A DNA stretch of 64,000 nt from Streptomyces sp. (GCF_019510245.1 NZ_JAEKKT010000133.1:1-64000), one strand, 5' to 3'; shown: positions 52,670 to 61,198, counted from the first letter of the stretch. Numbers and translations are program-made. The notes: generated by a model not told the origin, from the sequence alone.

Positions 52670-53343
52670 TGGCCACCCCCACCCAGCGGTCATACTCCAC
52701 CAAGGGTGCCGTCCGCCGCGGCAACGCCCCGTCCGTGACCGGCATCCCGCTGGTGGACCGGCTCATCCACGTGCACCCCGTCACCACCGTCGCGATGTTC
52801 ACCCCCGTCGCGGCCGCTGCCGCGGCACTCTCCGTCGGCAGGACCGGCGGCTGGGCACTGGCCGCTTGGGCACTGGCCGGCTACGTCACCTGGACCCTGA
52901 GCGAGTACTGGGGCCACCGGATCGTCCTGCACTACGAGCCCGAACGCGGCTTCGGCGCCAAGCTGCACTACGTCCTGCACGGCATCCACCACGACTACCC
53001 CCAGGACATGCGCCGCTCCATCCTCAGCCCGCTGCTGAGCATCCCCATGGTCGCGGCGACCCTCTACATCTCCACCGGCCTGCTGGACGTCCCGCCGGTC
53101 TTCGGCACCGGCTACGTCGTCGGCTACCTCGCCTACGACCTGTTCCACCTCTACCTGCACCACGGCAGGCCGAAGAACCGCCTGCTGCGCACCTTGCGCG
53201 AGTACCACATGCGCCACCACTTCCGCGACGACACTCGTGGCTTCGGCATCAGCGCCCCGTACTGGGACGAGCTGTTCGGCACCTCCATCGCCCGTACCCC
53301 CAAGGCCGGGCAGCCCGCGGGCGCCGCATCCGGCGGCGCCTGA
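52669..53343 (+). CDS. Fatty acid hydroxylase/sterol desaturase-family membrane di-iron enzyme
   Basis: A 224-residue membrane protein with about four hydrophobic segments and the histidine clusters of the fatty acid hydroxylase family: SEYWGHRIVLHYEP, LHGIHHDYPQD, FHLYLHHGRP and EYHMRHHFRDD. These eight or more His bind a non-haem di-iron centre that hydroxylates an unactivated carbon of a lipid chain. It shares a TGATG overlap with the SDR. In this operon it may hydroxylate the carrier-bound or free acyl chain. Membrane location suggests a lipophilic substrate. Confidence 0.88.
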   Translation: MATPTQRSYSTKGAVRRGNAPSVTGIPLVDRLIHVHPVTTVAMFTPVAAAAAALSVGRTGGWALAAWALAGYVTWTLSEYWGHRIVLHYEPERGFGAKLHYVLHGIHHDYPQDMRRSILSPLLSIPMVAATLYISTGLLDVPPVFGTGYVVGYLAYDLFHLYLHHGRPKNRLLRTLREYHMRHHFRDDTRGFGISAPYWDELFGTSIARTPKAGQPAGAASGGA

Positions 53344-53523
53344 CCGTCCGTCCCCGCAAGCCGCGTGGGCGCCTTCGCCTCCACCGGGGCCACGACCCGT
53401 CGTCGCTGCCCCGGCCCCGGTGGCCGGCGCGGGCGCCCACGCCCGTACGGCGGACGGCCACCGGCCGCTCCTCCCGCCCCAGTCGTCACGGGCCGCGCCG
53501 CCCCCCTCTCCGAGGACCAGGCA

Positions 53524-54747
53524 ATGAACTCATCCGACACCCTCGCAGCACGCCTCGCCCCCGCCCCGGACGCCCCCCTGCAGCCGACCGCCCCGCTCCG
53601 CGGCCCCTCCGCCCCGCCGCGTCAGGCGGACCTGGCCGAGGCAGTGGAATTCGTACATTTGCACCACCTCGAACACCCCGACCAGCAGACCACCCTCCAC
53701 ACGCGCCTGCGGCAGGTCCAGCGGCAGATCGAGGAGACCGGCACCTACCGCCACACCACCGACGAGCTGACCTTCGGCGCCCGCGTGGCCTGGCGCAACA
53801 GCAGCCGCTGCATCGGCCGCCTGTACTGGAACAGCCTGCAGGTCGTGGACCGGCGGGAGGCCGGCACGCCGGAGGAGATCCACCAGCACCTGATCACCCA
53901 TATGCGCCGCGGCACCAACGGCGGGCGCGTCCGCCCCACGATCTCCGTCTTCGCCCCCGACACCCCCGACCGCCCCGGCCCCCGGGTCTGGAACGACCAG
54001 CTCATCCGGTACGCCGGCTACCGTCAGCCCGACGGCGGCGTCGTCGGCGATGCCGCATACGCCGAATTCACAGAGCTGGTCCAGCGGATGGGCTGGAACG
54101 GCCCCGGTGGCTCCTTCGACGTACTGCCGCTGGTCATCGACACCCACGACACCAAGCCGCAGCTGTTCGACCTCCCCGCCGACGCCGTCCTGGAAGTCCC
54201 CCTCCGCCACCCGGACCACCCGTGGTTCGCCGAACTCGGCCTGCGCTGGCACGCGTTGCCCGCCATATCCAACATGCGCCTGCGCATCGGCGGCGTCGAC
54301 TACCCGCTCGCCCCCTTCAACGGCTGGTACATGGGCACCGAGATCGGCGCCCGTAACCTCGTCGACAAGGACCGCTACAACCTGCTGGGCCTCGTCGCCG
54401 CCCGCCTGGGCCTCGACACGGGCGACGAGACCACCCTGTGGCGTGACCGCGCCCTGGTCGAACTCAACGTCGCCGTCCTGCACTCGTTCGCCGAGGCAGG
54501 CGCGCGCATCAGTGACCACCACACCGAGTCCAGCCGCTTCCTGATCCACCTGGCCAGGGAAGAACGAGCAGGCCGGACGGTGCCCGCCGACTGGACCTGG
54601 ATCGTCCCACCGGTCTCGGGGGGCATCACACCGGTCTTCCACCGCTACTACGACCAGGCCGACCAGCGCCCCAACTTCTACCTCGACGACGACGCCCGGG
54701 CGCGAGGCAGGGGCCGCTGCCCGTTCGGCCACGACCAGCAACCATGA
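53524..54747 (+). CDS. nos: Bacterial nitric oxide synthase (oxygenase domain only)
   Basis: A 407-residue NOS. The haem thiolate is Cys96 in RNSSRCIGR, the substrate-binding Glu273 lies in NGWYMGTEIGARNL, and the conserved RWHALPAISNMRLRIGGV and VPPVSGGITPVFHRYYDQ complete the oxygenase fold. As in all bacterial NOS, no flavin reductase domain is attached. An N-terminal Pro/Ala-rich extension of about 45 residues is longer than usual. It converts L-Arg to citrulline and NO with O2 and external electrons. The only biosynthetic precedent named here is TxtD of the thaxtomin pathway, which supplies NO to a nitrating P450. No P450 occurs here, so NO would be used differently. Neighbours suggest a dedicated biosynthetic role. 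Confidence 0.93.
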   Translation: MNSSDTLAARLAPAPDAPLQPTAPLRGPSAPPRQADLAEAVEFVHLHHLEHPDQQTTLHTRLRQVQRQIEETGTYRHTTDELTFGARVAWRNSSRCIGRLYWNSLQVVDRREAGTPEEIHQHLITHMRRGTNGGRVRPTISVFAPDTPDRPGPRVWNDQLIRYAGYRQPDGGVVGDAAYAEFTELVQRMGWNGPGGSFDVLPLVIDTHDTKPQLFDLPADAVLEVPLRHPDHPWFAELGLRWHALPAISNMRLRIGGVDYPLAPFNGWYMGTEIGARNLVDKDRYNLLGLVAARLGLDTGDETTLWRDRALVELNVAVLHSFAEAGARISDHHTESSRFLIHLAREERAGRTVPADWTWIVPPVSGGITPVFHRYYDQADQRPNFYLDDDARARGRGRCPFGHDQQP

Positions 54748-54759
54748 GCGGCAGGTGTC

Positions 54760-55641
54760 ATGATGATCCGCAAGGCGGTCCTTCCCGCCGCCGGCCTGGG
54801 CTCCCGTCTCCTTCCGCTGACGAAGGCGATGCCGAAGCAGATGCTGCCGGTCGGCGACAGACCCGTGATCGAGCACACCGTCCGCGAGCTCGTCGCCTCC
54901 GGCATCACGGACATCACCATCGTCACCGCGGGCGGCCAGGACCTGATCCGGGAGCACTTCCGGCCCGCCCCCACCCTCGTCGCCAGGCTACGGGCGGACG
55001 GCAAATCCGCCTACGCGGACGCGGTGGAGGAGGTCGGCGAGCTGTCCCGGCTCGGCCGCATCACCTACCTCGACCAGGACGGCCCGTACGGCAACGGCAC
55101 CCCCGTCCTCAACGCCGCGCAGCACCACGGCGACGAGCCGATGCTCGTCCTGTGGCCCGACGACGTCTTCGTCGCCGAGGTGCCGCGCGCACGGCAGCTG
55201 ATCAAGGCCTACGAGGAGACCGGCTGCCCCGTGCTCGCCCTCATGCCGATCGACCCAGCCGACTCCCGGCACTACGGAGTGCCCATGGTCAAGGACGACC
55301 TGGGCGGCGGACTCCTGCGCATCACCGGTCTCGTCGAGAAGCCCGAGCCGCAGGACGCCCCCTCGGCCTACGCGGCCATCGGCGGATACGTCATCACCCC
55401 CGGCATCATCGACGAACTGCGCGACCAGGCCGAGCGGTGGTACGAGCGGCGCACCGGCGAGCTCTACCTGACCGACGCCATCAGCGCCCACGCGGGCAGC
55501 CACGCCGTCTACGGACAGGTCCTCCAGGGCCGCTGGTACGACACCGGCAACCGGCTGGCCTACCTGACCGCCCAGTTCGCGACCGCCCTGTCAGACCCCG
55601 AGTACGGCCCCCACCTGCGCCGGCTCGCCGGCGAACCGTGA
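54760..55641 (+). CDS. galU: UTP-glucose-1-phosphate uridylyltransferase
   Basis: A 293-residue nucleotidyltransferase: KAVLPAAGLGSRLLPLTKAM then PKQMLPVGDRPVIEHTV (nucleotide-binding), LVLWPDDVF, GLVEKPEPQDAPSAYAAIGG and a C-terminal GRWYDTGNRLAYL. These are the full motifs of GalU, which makes UDP-glucose. A copy inside a biosynthetic operon is normally dedicated to glycosylation; the glycosyltransferase-like gene at 58110 and the UGT at 42612 are candidate users. It begins 12 bases after NOS and ends with a 4-base overlap with a possible GTG start of the radical SAM gene. Confidence 0.92.
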   Translation: MMIRKAVLPAAGLGSRLLPLTKAMPKQMLPVGDRPVIEHTVRELVASGITDITIVTAGGQDLIREHFRPAPTLVARLRADGKSAYADAVEEVGELSRLGRITYLDQDGPYGNGTPVLNAAQHHGDEPMLVLWPDDVFVAEVPRARQLIKAYEETGCPVLALMPIDPADSRHYGVPMVKDDLGGGLLRITGLVEKPEPQDAPSAYAAIGGYVITPGIIDELRDQAERWYERRTGELYLTDAISAHAGSHAVYGQVLQGRWYDTGNRLAYLTAQFATALSDPEYGPHLRRLAGEP

Positions 55642-55679
55642 ACCGTGCCGTATTCGTCCCCGCACCGAGAGACACAGTC

Positions 55680-56855
55680 ATGCACCCACGGACAGCCCGA
55701 ACACTGAACGCCAAAGAGTTCGAGGACCTCCGCCACACCGTCGCCGTGCGGGCCGAGAGCCGCCGCCACACGGCTCGGTACGCGGGCTACGCGACCCCTG
55801 TACCGCGTGAAGTGAGCATGCAGCTCACCTATCGGTGCAACCTGCGCTGCGAGCACTGCTATCAGTGGAACGACCAAGGTTTCTTCCACGACTACAGCAA
55901 GGAGAAACAGCGCACCGAACTGGACCTGGACATCGTCGACAAGGTCCTGCGGGCCACCGACGACCAGCGGGCCAAGGTGTTCCTGTGGGGCGGCGAGCCC
56001 CTCATGCACACCCGTTTCGGCGAGGTCGCGGAACTGCTCGCCCGGACTCCCCGGACCGTCGTGATGTGCACCAACGGCCTTCTGCTGGAGCGCAATCTGC
56101 CCCATCTGCTCACCCTCGGACCGGGCCTGAACCTCCTGGTCAGCCTGGACGGCCTGGGCGCCGACCACGAGGCACTGCGCGGCCGCGGCACCTTCCCGCG
56201 CACCGTCCGCAACATACGCGCCCTGCTCGACCTGCAGCGCGCGGGCGAGTACCAGGGGGAGATCTCCGTCTCCTGCATGGTCGGCAACGAGACCGTGCCC
56301 GGGATGTACGAGTTCATGGAGTGGGCCGAGGACCTCGGCGTCAACAGCGTGTACTTCCAGTTCCCCTGGTACATCAGCCCGGCGGTGGCCCAGTCCATGG
56401 ACCGGCTGTACGAGGAGTCCTTCTCCTGGCTGAACCCGCCCGCCGCGGGCACCAGGCCGACCTGGCACTCCTACACCTACCGGCTGAAGCCCGAACTCAT
56501 CGACGTGCTCAGGGAATCGATGAGAAGACTGACCGGACGGGTCTGGCGGGCGCGTATCCGCTACCAGCCGCAACTGGAGATCGACGAGGTGGCCGACTTC
56601 GTTCTCGGAACACCCGCGCCGGCCCAGCGGCGCAGCCGCTGCCTCGCCGTCTCCAACCGCCTGGAGGTCCACGCCGACGGAAAAGTCAGCTCCTGCAAGT
56701 TCTTTCCCGAATTCGTCGTCGGCGACCTGTACGAGAACGATGTCCGCGAAATCTGGCAGAGCGAGACTTTCCGGCGTGTACGGGAAGTGCTGCGCGGCAC
56801 CGCACTGATGCCTGTCTGCTCGAAATGCATACTCCTCTATCTCAACGGGATGTGA
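55680..56855 (+). CDS. Radical SAM enzyme with C-terminal auxiliary cysteine cluster
   Basis: A 391-residue radical SAM protein. CNLRCEHC at residues 53-60 binds the catalytic 4Fe-4S cluster, VFLWGGEPLMH and the SLDGLGADHEALRG segment follow the usual barrel. Near the C-terminus, CLAVSNRLEVHADGKVSSCK and VCSKCILLY provide extra Cys in a SPASM/Twitch-like arrangement for auxiliary clusters. Such enzymes usually modify peptides or carrier-bound aminoacyl groups. The neighbouring acyl carrier protein gene (4 bases away) suggests the latter. Start: ATG 55680; a GTG at 55638 that overlaps galU is also possible. Confidence 0.88.
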   Translation: MHPRTARTLNAKEFEDLRHTVAVRAESRRHTARYAGYATPVPREVSMQLTYRCNLRCEHCYQWNDQGFFHDYSKEKQRTELDLDIVDKVLRATDDQRAKVFLWGGEPLMHTRFGEVAELLARTPRTVVMCTNGLLLERNLPHLLTLGPGLNLLVSLDGLGADHEALRGRGTFPRTVRNIRALLDLQRAGEYQGEISVSCMVGNETVPGMYEFMEWAEDLGVNSVYFQFPWYISPAVAQSMDRLYEESFSWLNPPAAGTRPTWHSYTYRLKPELIDVLRESMRRLTGRVWRARIRYQPQLEIDEVADFVLGTPAPAQRRSRCLAVSNRLEVHADGKVSSCKFFPEFVVGDLYENDVREIWQSETFRRVREVLRGTALMPVCSKCILLYLNGM

Positions 56856-56859
56856 CCGG

Positions 56860-57162
56860 ATGGACCACCGGATGCACCAGACGGACGCTCTCGGACAGAG
56901 CCGGGAGACCGACGTCGAGGAGCGCCTGAGAAAGCTCCTCGGCGAGATCATCGGCGATCACGCGCTGATCACCGGGATCAGCGGCGACACGGATATCGTC
57001 AATGATCTCGGCCTGGACTCGATCCAGATGATCAACTTCCTGCTGCGGCTGGAGGACGAGTTCGACGTCGAGCTCGACTTCGAGCACCTGACCTTCGACC
57101 AGCTCGGCTCCCTTCGGGAACTCGGTCGTTTCGTCCTGGCCGAGGCGGGCCGCCCGTCGTGA
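56860..57162 (+). CDS. Acyl carrier protein
   Basis: A 100-residue free carrier protein. The phosphopantetheine serine is Ser54 in NDLGLDSIQMINFLLRLED, with typical four-helix spacing (EERLRKLLGEIIGDH before, FDVELDFEHLTFDQLGSLRE after). It would hold the growing or aminoacyl chain as a thioester for the radical SAM enzyme, condensation domain and thioester reductase. Its stop overlaps the next frame's GTG start. No adenylation or ketosynthase gene is present in the window to load it. Confidence 0.92.
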   Translation: MDHRMHQTDALGQSRETDVEERLRKLLGEIIGDHALITGISGDTDIVNDLGLDSIQMINFLLRLEDEFDVELDFEHLTFDQLGSLRELGRFVLAEAGRPS

Positions 57163-57539
57163 GCGCCGGAGCGAGCGGTGAAACCGGCCCCCGCGAGCCC
57201 CGCGGGACGGTACGCCTCGGCACGTTCGACGCCGAACGCCGGTGGCGTCCCGAGGGGTTGGCCGCCCTCCCCGCGGTCCGGGACCCCCACGCCGACCGCG
57301 CGGTGGCCGCCATGGACGAACTGCTGGCCGCCGCCTGCAGCCCCGAGGACCTGCTCATCACCGGCACCGGCGTGCCAGGGTCGTACCTCACCGTGCTGGC
57401 CGCCGCGGGGCTGTCCCTTCGGCACCGCCCGGCCCCGGCCGCCCCGGACGGTGTGGACGGGAAGCTGATCGCCCCCTGTACTTCCGCCGCCGCTGGCAGG
57501 TCGGGGCCTTACGCACCCTGGGCGCCACCGAGGTTCTGA
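57159..57539 (+). pseudogene. Truncated protein, possible pre-ATP-grasp-like start
   Basis: The 126-residue frame begins with GTG overlapping the ACP stop. Residues about 15-100 (VRLGTFDAERRWRPEGLAAL then MDELLAAACSPEDLLITGTG) look like a real protein start and may resemble the small domain before ATP-grasp ligases. That family call is weak. After about residue 100 the sequence becomes the shadow of another gene and ends APWAPPRF. The original C-terminal part has been replaced by the membrane-protein fragment that follows, so this is probably a truncated gene. Confidence 0.5.
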
Positions 57540-57965
57540 CGGTGGCCGACGGCATCGTGGTCGCCACCTGCGCCGGGGCCGGCGCCGCGCTCGGCGGCGG
57601 GCTGCCGGGCGGCGCCGTGCCTGTGAGCTTTGCCGTCGCCACGGTCCTGGTGGTCTTCCTGTTGTGGATGTGGCTGCCGGCCGCCCGGCGGGTGCTGCCC
57701 CGCGTCCGCGACAGTGCCTTCCTCTCGGTGTTCGCGAAGACACGCCCGGCCGAGATGGCGGTCCAGCTCGCGCTGCGGTTCGGCCTGGTCATGGCCATGT
57801 TCGCGGCATGGCAGGTGCTCACGCTCGTGATCGGAGCGGACCTGGGCTGGGAGCGTCTGGCGCAGTTCTGCGCGGTCTTCCTCCTTGCCACCCAGCTGCC
57901 CCTGTCCGTCGGCGGATACGGCGGCCCCCAGGGCGTGTGCGTTCTGCTGCTCACCGAGCGCCACG
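57485..57965 (+). pseudogene. Membrane protein fragment (flippase/UPF0104-like), displaced
   Basis: In the frame that later codes for the glycosyltransferase-like protein, residues form several membrane helices (VVATCAGAGAALGGGLPGGA, VSFAVATVLVVFLLWMWLPA, FGLVMAMFAAWQVLTLVIG) and end LATQLPLSVGGYGGPQGVCV. The last motif resembles the conserved ending of lysylphosphatidylglycerol-synthase-type flippases (LPISIGGLG-x-REG). No start codon or N-terminal part is present. It looks like a fragment inserted here during a rearrangement. Confidence 0.5.
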
Positions 57966-58110
57966 TAGGCGACGACGACCACCGACGACCCGGCCACCAC
58001 GGACTGGGCCTCGCCCCGCGAGTCCACCACCCCGCGCATCATGATCATGATGCCGACGGACTGGAAGGTCGCGACGAACAGCAGCGGGATCCGCGCCGGG
58101 CCGCACGCGA
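57955..58110 (-). pseudogene. ABC-2 permease N-terminal fragment, opposite strand
   Basis: The minus strand reads RIPLLFVATFQSVGIMIMMR then GVVDSRGEAQSVVAGSSVVV and VAYVAL. This resembles the first membrane helix and following segment of DrrB-type ABC-2 permeases. The plus-strand frame over the same bases is low-complexity (rich in His, Asp, Arg), so the minus strand is probably the original coding strand. It forms part of the rearranged joint. Confidence 0.4.
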
Positions 58111-59053
58111 GCGCATCCCGGCCGCCAAGAGCGCCTTCCACCGCGACTTCCGACTGGCGCTCGTCGGCCAGCGGCTGTCCCGGCTCAACCCCGCCGCGCC
58201 CGACGAGCAGCTCCTCGACAAGTTGCTGAAAGCGTGGAACGCCGACGACGTCGACATGCTCGTCCTGTTTTCCGGCTTCTGGCTGCCCACCGCGCACCGC
58301 TACGCAGCCCGCCGCCCGGGCGTGCGGGTCCACGCCTGCCACGTCGACTCGGTCGCCTCTCCGTCCTTCGTCTCCGCCGCCGTGGCCGTCCCCGACCGGC
58401 CGCGGGAGGCCGATCCGCAGGACGTCTGGCTCCTGGAGGAACGCGACGGCGGTATCGCGCGCACCATCCCCGTCGACCTGAAGCCCCCCGTCCCTTGGCA
58501 CCGCCGGTCCGCCCGCTTCCTGGTCCACGGCGGCGGCTGGGGGATGGGCACGTACGCCGCCCGCTCCCGCGAACTCGGCGAACACGGCCTCGCCCTGGAC
58601 ATCGTCGCGTACGAGCCTGCGGACATCGCCCACGACAGCGCGCACCGTTACTTCATGATCGACCCGGAGTGGCATCCCTGGCAGGACACCGGCTTCCCGC
58701 CCTTCGGCGCCGTACCGGCGGACGGCACCGCGGACTTCCAGCGGGGCGAGAGCCACCATGCCTCCTTCCACCTCACGCGCGAAGCGACGGCCGTGGTCAG
58801 CAAGCCCGGCGGCGGCACCCTCATGGACTCGCTCGCCGCCGCCACCCCCGTGGTCCTGCTCGAGCCTTTCGGCGACCACGAAGCACGCAACGCCGACCTG
58901 TGGCGACGGCTCGGCTTCGGCATCCCGTACCACGAGTGGAGGAACAGCGGCTGGTCGGTGGCCCTGCTCGAACGACTTCACCGCAATCTGCTCGACGCTC
59001 GCGCCCGGACAGCCAGCTACGCCCAGCACCTGATCGAGGAGGCCATGCGATGA
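58110..59053 (+). CDS. Glycosyltransferase-like protein, 5' end altered
   Basis: About 310 coherent residues in a frame with no proper start of its own: the open frame extends back through the displaced membrane fragment. HRDFRLALVGQRLSRLNPAA, then LVLFSGFWLPTAHRYAARRP and, near the C-terminus, ATAVVSKPGGGTLMDSLAAA and TPVVLLEPFGDHEARNADLW give a GT-B-like layout with a donor-binding segment. The first beta-alpha units are missing, so the 5' end was probably lost at the junction near 58110. It overlaps the condensation gene by four bases. If translated, it may be a chimeric protein. Confidence 0.6.
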
Positions 59054-60369
59054 GCCATCCCATGTCCGTGTTCCAGCAGACAGCGGTCCGCATGGAGCAA
59101 CTGCGCCCCGGCTACCTCACCAACCCGCGGGCGGTCCTCACCATCCTGGCCGACATCACCGGCCCCCTGGACACGCAGGCCCTCGACGTCGCCTTCAACG
59201 ACCTCATCGCACGTCACGACGTCCTCAGGGCCCACCCGGTGCCCGGTACCACCCGCGTCGAAATCCTCCCCGCCGACAAGACCGCGCTGGAGCCGGTCGG
59301 CCCCACCGGCGTCATCAAGGACGACTTCCAGGCAATGACCGTCCTGCTCGACAGCACCACCATCGACCTCACCCGCCCGATCCTGGCCCGCGGCTTCCTC
59401 CTCACCCACACCGCCGAACGCCACCTACTCGGGCTGGCCTTCCACCACTTCGCCGTCGACCCCACTTCCCTGCGCCTCGCCCTCGGCGAACTGGCCGCGC
59501 TCTACACCGCCCGGCTGCGGGGCCGGCGCCTGCCGCCCGTTCGCCTCCCCTACACCGAGTACGTCCGCTGGCAGGCCGACCGCTTCCACGCCAGAGCCGA
59601 CGCCGACCGGGCGGCCTGGCACGACGCCCTGGCGGGCATCCCCGTCCCCGCGTACGAGCGGGACCAGCCCTTCCACCCCGGCGCCCCCGCAGGCGGCAGG
59701 GTGCTTCGCACCGAACTGCTGGACAACGCCGAAGTCGAGACGGTGCTGGCCTGGTCCCGCCGGCACCGCAGCACCGTGTTCACCACCCTGCTCGCAGCCT
59801 ACGTGCTCGCCCTCCGCGCCCGCTCCCGCCGCGACGACCTCATCGTGACCACGATTTTCGAACAGCGCGAACACCCCGCCGTCCGCGACCTGATCGGGCC
59901 GTTCCTCTATCCCACGTTCCTGCCCCTGCGCGTACGGCCCGGCCGCCGGCTCACCGAGGACTTCATGACCGAGATCCGCGGCGCCGTTCTGCACGGATAC
60001 GAGCACGCCCGGTTCCCCATCCTCGACATGCTGGGCCTCGCGCCCCACCTGGCGCCCGGCATACAGGGCCTGGAACCGTCGTGGTACCGCATGTTCGAAT
60101 ACCTGCCCGGCCGAGACACCACTCCCTATGCCTTCGCCGAGGCCGGCGCCACCGTCGCCTACTCGGCCGGAAACCAGGACGACGCGGGCCGGTTCGGCCA
60201 CTCCATGCGTGTTCGGCGCTCTGCCGAAGGAGCCTTGATGGCCCGGATCGGCTACGACGCCAACGACGACAGCGAAGACAGCATCCTGGCCTTCCTCGAC
60301 ACCTTCCGCACCCACCTGAGCGAGCTTGAGGTCACAGCGCGGAGGTCTCCTTCAGGAAAGCGTCGATGA
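59050..60369 (+). CDS. Stand-alone condensation domain protein (NRPS-type)
   Basis: A 439-residue single condensation domain with no carrier or adenylation domain. The active-site HHxxxD is intact as His132-His133-x3-Asp137 (FHHFAVDPTSL), with Pro in place of the usual Gly after Asp. N-terminal DVAFNDLIARHDVLRAHPV and a C-terminal DLIGPFLYPTFLPLRVRPGR are as in free C domains that join two carrier-bound or free amine/acyl partners. Here it would join the ACP-bound chain to an amine, possibly the product of the aminotransferase or an amino acid. It starts inside the end of the glycosyltransferase-like frame (ATGA). Confidence 0.9.
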   Translation: MSHPMSVFQQTAVRMEQLRPGYLTNPRAVLTILADITGPLDTQALDVAFNDLIARHDVLRAHPVPGTTRVEILPADKTALEPVGPTGVIKDDFQAMTVLLDSTTIDLTRPILARGFLLTHTAERHLLGLAFHHFAVDPTSLRLALGELAALYTARLRGRRLPPVRLPYTEYVRWQADRFHARADADRAAWHDALAGIPVPAYERDQPFHPGAPAGGRVLRTELLDNAEVETVLAWSRRHRSTVFTTLLAAYVLALRARSRRDDLIVTTIFEQREHPAVRDLIGPFLYPTFLPLRVRPGRRLTEDFMTEIRGAVLHGYEHARFPILDMLGLAPHLAPGIQGLEPSWYRMFEYLPGRDTTPYAFAEAGATVAYSAGNQDDAGRFGHSMRVRRSAEGALMARIGYDANDDSEDSILAFLDTFRTHLSELEVTARRSPSGKRR

Positions 60370-61198
60370 GCGCGGCGGTCTCGCCGGGCTGGTCCTCGGT
60401 GACGAAGGGGCCGGAGTCCTCGATGACGCGCAGCCGGGCGTCGGGAATGAGGCCGGCCAGCCGCTCGCCATGGGCCAGCGGGAAGAAGTTCTGCCGGGCC
60501 CAGGCGATCAGGGCGGGGTGCGGGAAGCTGCGCAGGTCTTCGGCGGCCTCTCGGGTGAAGGCGGGCGAGATGCTCCGTACCAGCTGGGCGAAGTCCCGGC
60601 GGACCCCGGGATGGTCGCGCAGCGGGCCGGTGTAACTGGCCATGATGTCGGCGGGGATGGCGCGCCGGGTGAGCAGGCCGAAGGCGATGGGCATGCGCTG
60701 GACGGCGCGCAGCCGCAGGGTCTCGGCGAGGACCGTCAGCCCGGCGGGGGTGCGGCCGAGGACCTGGAGATGCCGGATGGGCAGCGGCAGGAAGTTGTCG
60801 AAGGCGTCGCAGGGAGTGAGAACCAGGGAGCTGATGCTCTCGGGATGACGGGCGGCCACGGCCTGGCAGATGGCGCCGCCGGTGTCGTTGCCGACCAGGG
60901 CCGGGGCGGCGAGGTCCAAGGCGGCGATGGTGCGTCGGACGAGGTCGGCGAGTCCGAACAGCGTGAATTCGGTGCCGGGGCGCATGGGCTGGACGTGACC
61001 GCCCAGGGGCCAGTCCGGGGTGATGCAGCGGTAGCGGTCGCGCAGGACGGCCACGACGCCGCGCCAGACGTCGGCGTTGGCGATGATGCCGTGCACGAAC
61101 ACCACGGGCGGGCCGTCACCGGTTGCGTGGTAGCGGATGACGCCGTCCGGGAGTTCGACGTGGTGGACGGGGCCGAGGTCGGAGCCGGCGGTCGCCAT
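60332..61198 (-). CDS. Alpha/beta-hydrolase (haloalkane dehalogenase/epoxide hydrolase-like)
   Basis: A 288-residue hydrolase on the opposite strand; its 3' end overlaps the condensation gene by 38 bases. Motifs: oxyanion region VVFVHGIIANADVW, nucleophile elbow ALVGNDTGGAICQ in which Asp replaces the usual Ser, and a late catalytic-triad region. An Asp nucleophile is typical of haloalkane dehalogenases and epoxide hydrolases. ATG at 61198 is the first codon of the family N-terminus. It follows a TetR C-terminal remnant, so it was probably once regulated by it. A role in the NOS cluster is possible but unproven. Confidence 0.85.
   Translation of the reverse strand: MATAGSDLGPVHHVELPDGVIRYHATGDGPPVVFVHGIIANADVWRGVVAVLRDRYRCITPDWPLGGHVQPMRPGTEFTLFGLADLVRRTIAALDLAAPALVGNDTGGAICQAVAARHPESISSLVLTPCDAFDNFLPLPIRHLQVLGRTPAGLTVLAETLRLRAVQRMPIAFGLLTRRAIPADIMASYTGPLRDHPGVRRDFAQLVRSISPAFTREAAEDLRSFPHPALIAWARQNFFPLAHGERLAGLIPDARLRVIEDSGPFVTEDQPGETAALIDAFLKETSAL

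Noticed and set aside
57242..59053. Single 603-residue membrane-glycosyltransferase protein as a normal gene
   Set aside because: The first 80 codons are the shadow of the 57159 frame, and the middle contains an opposite-strand permease-like piece; a rearrangement is more likely than a natural fusion.
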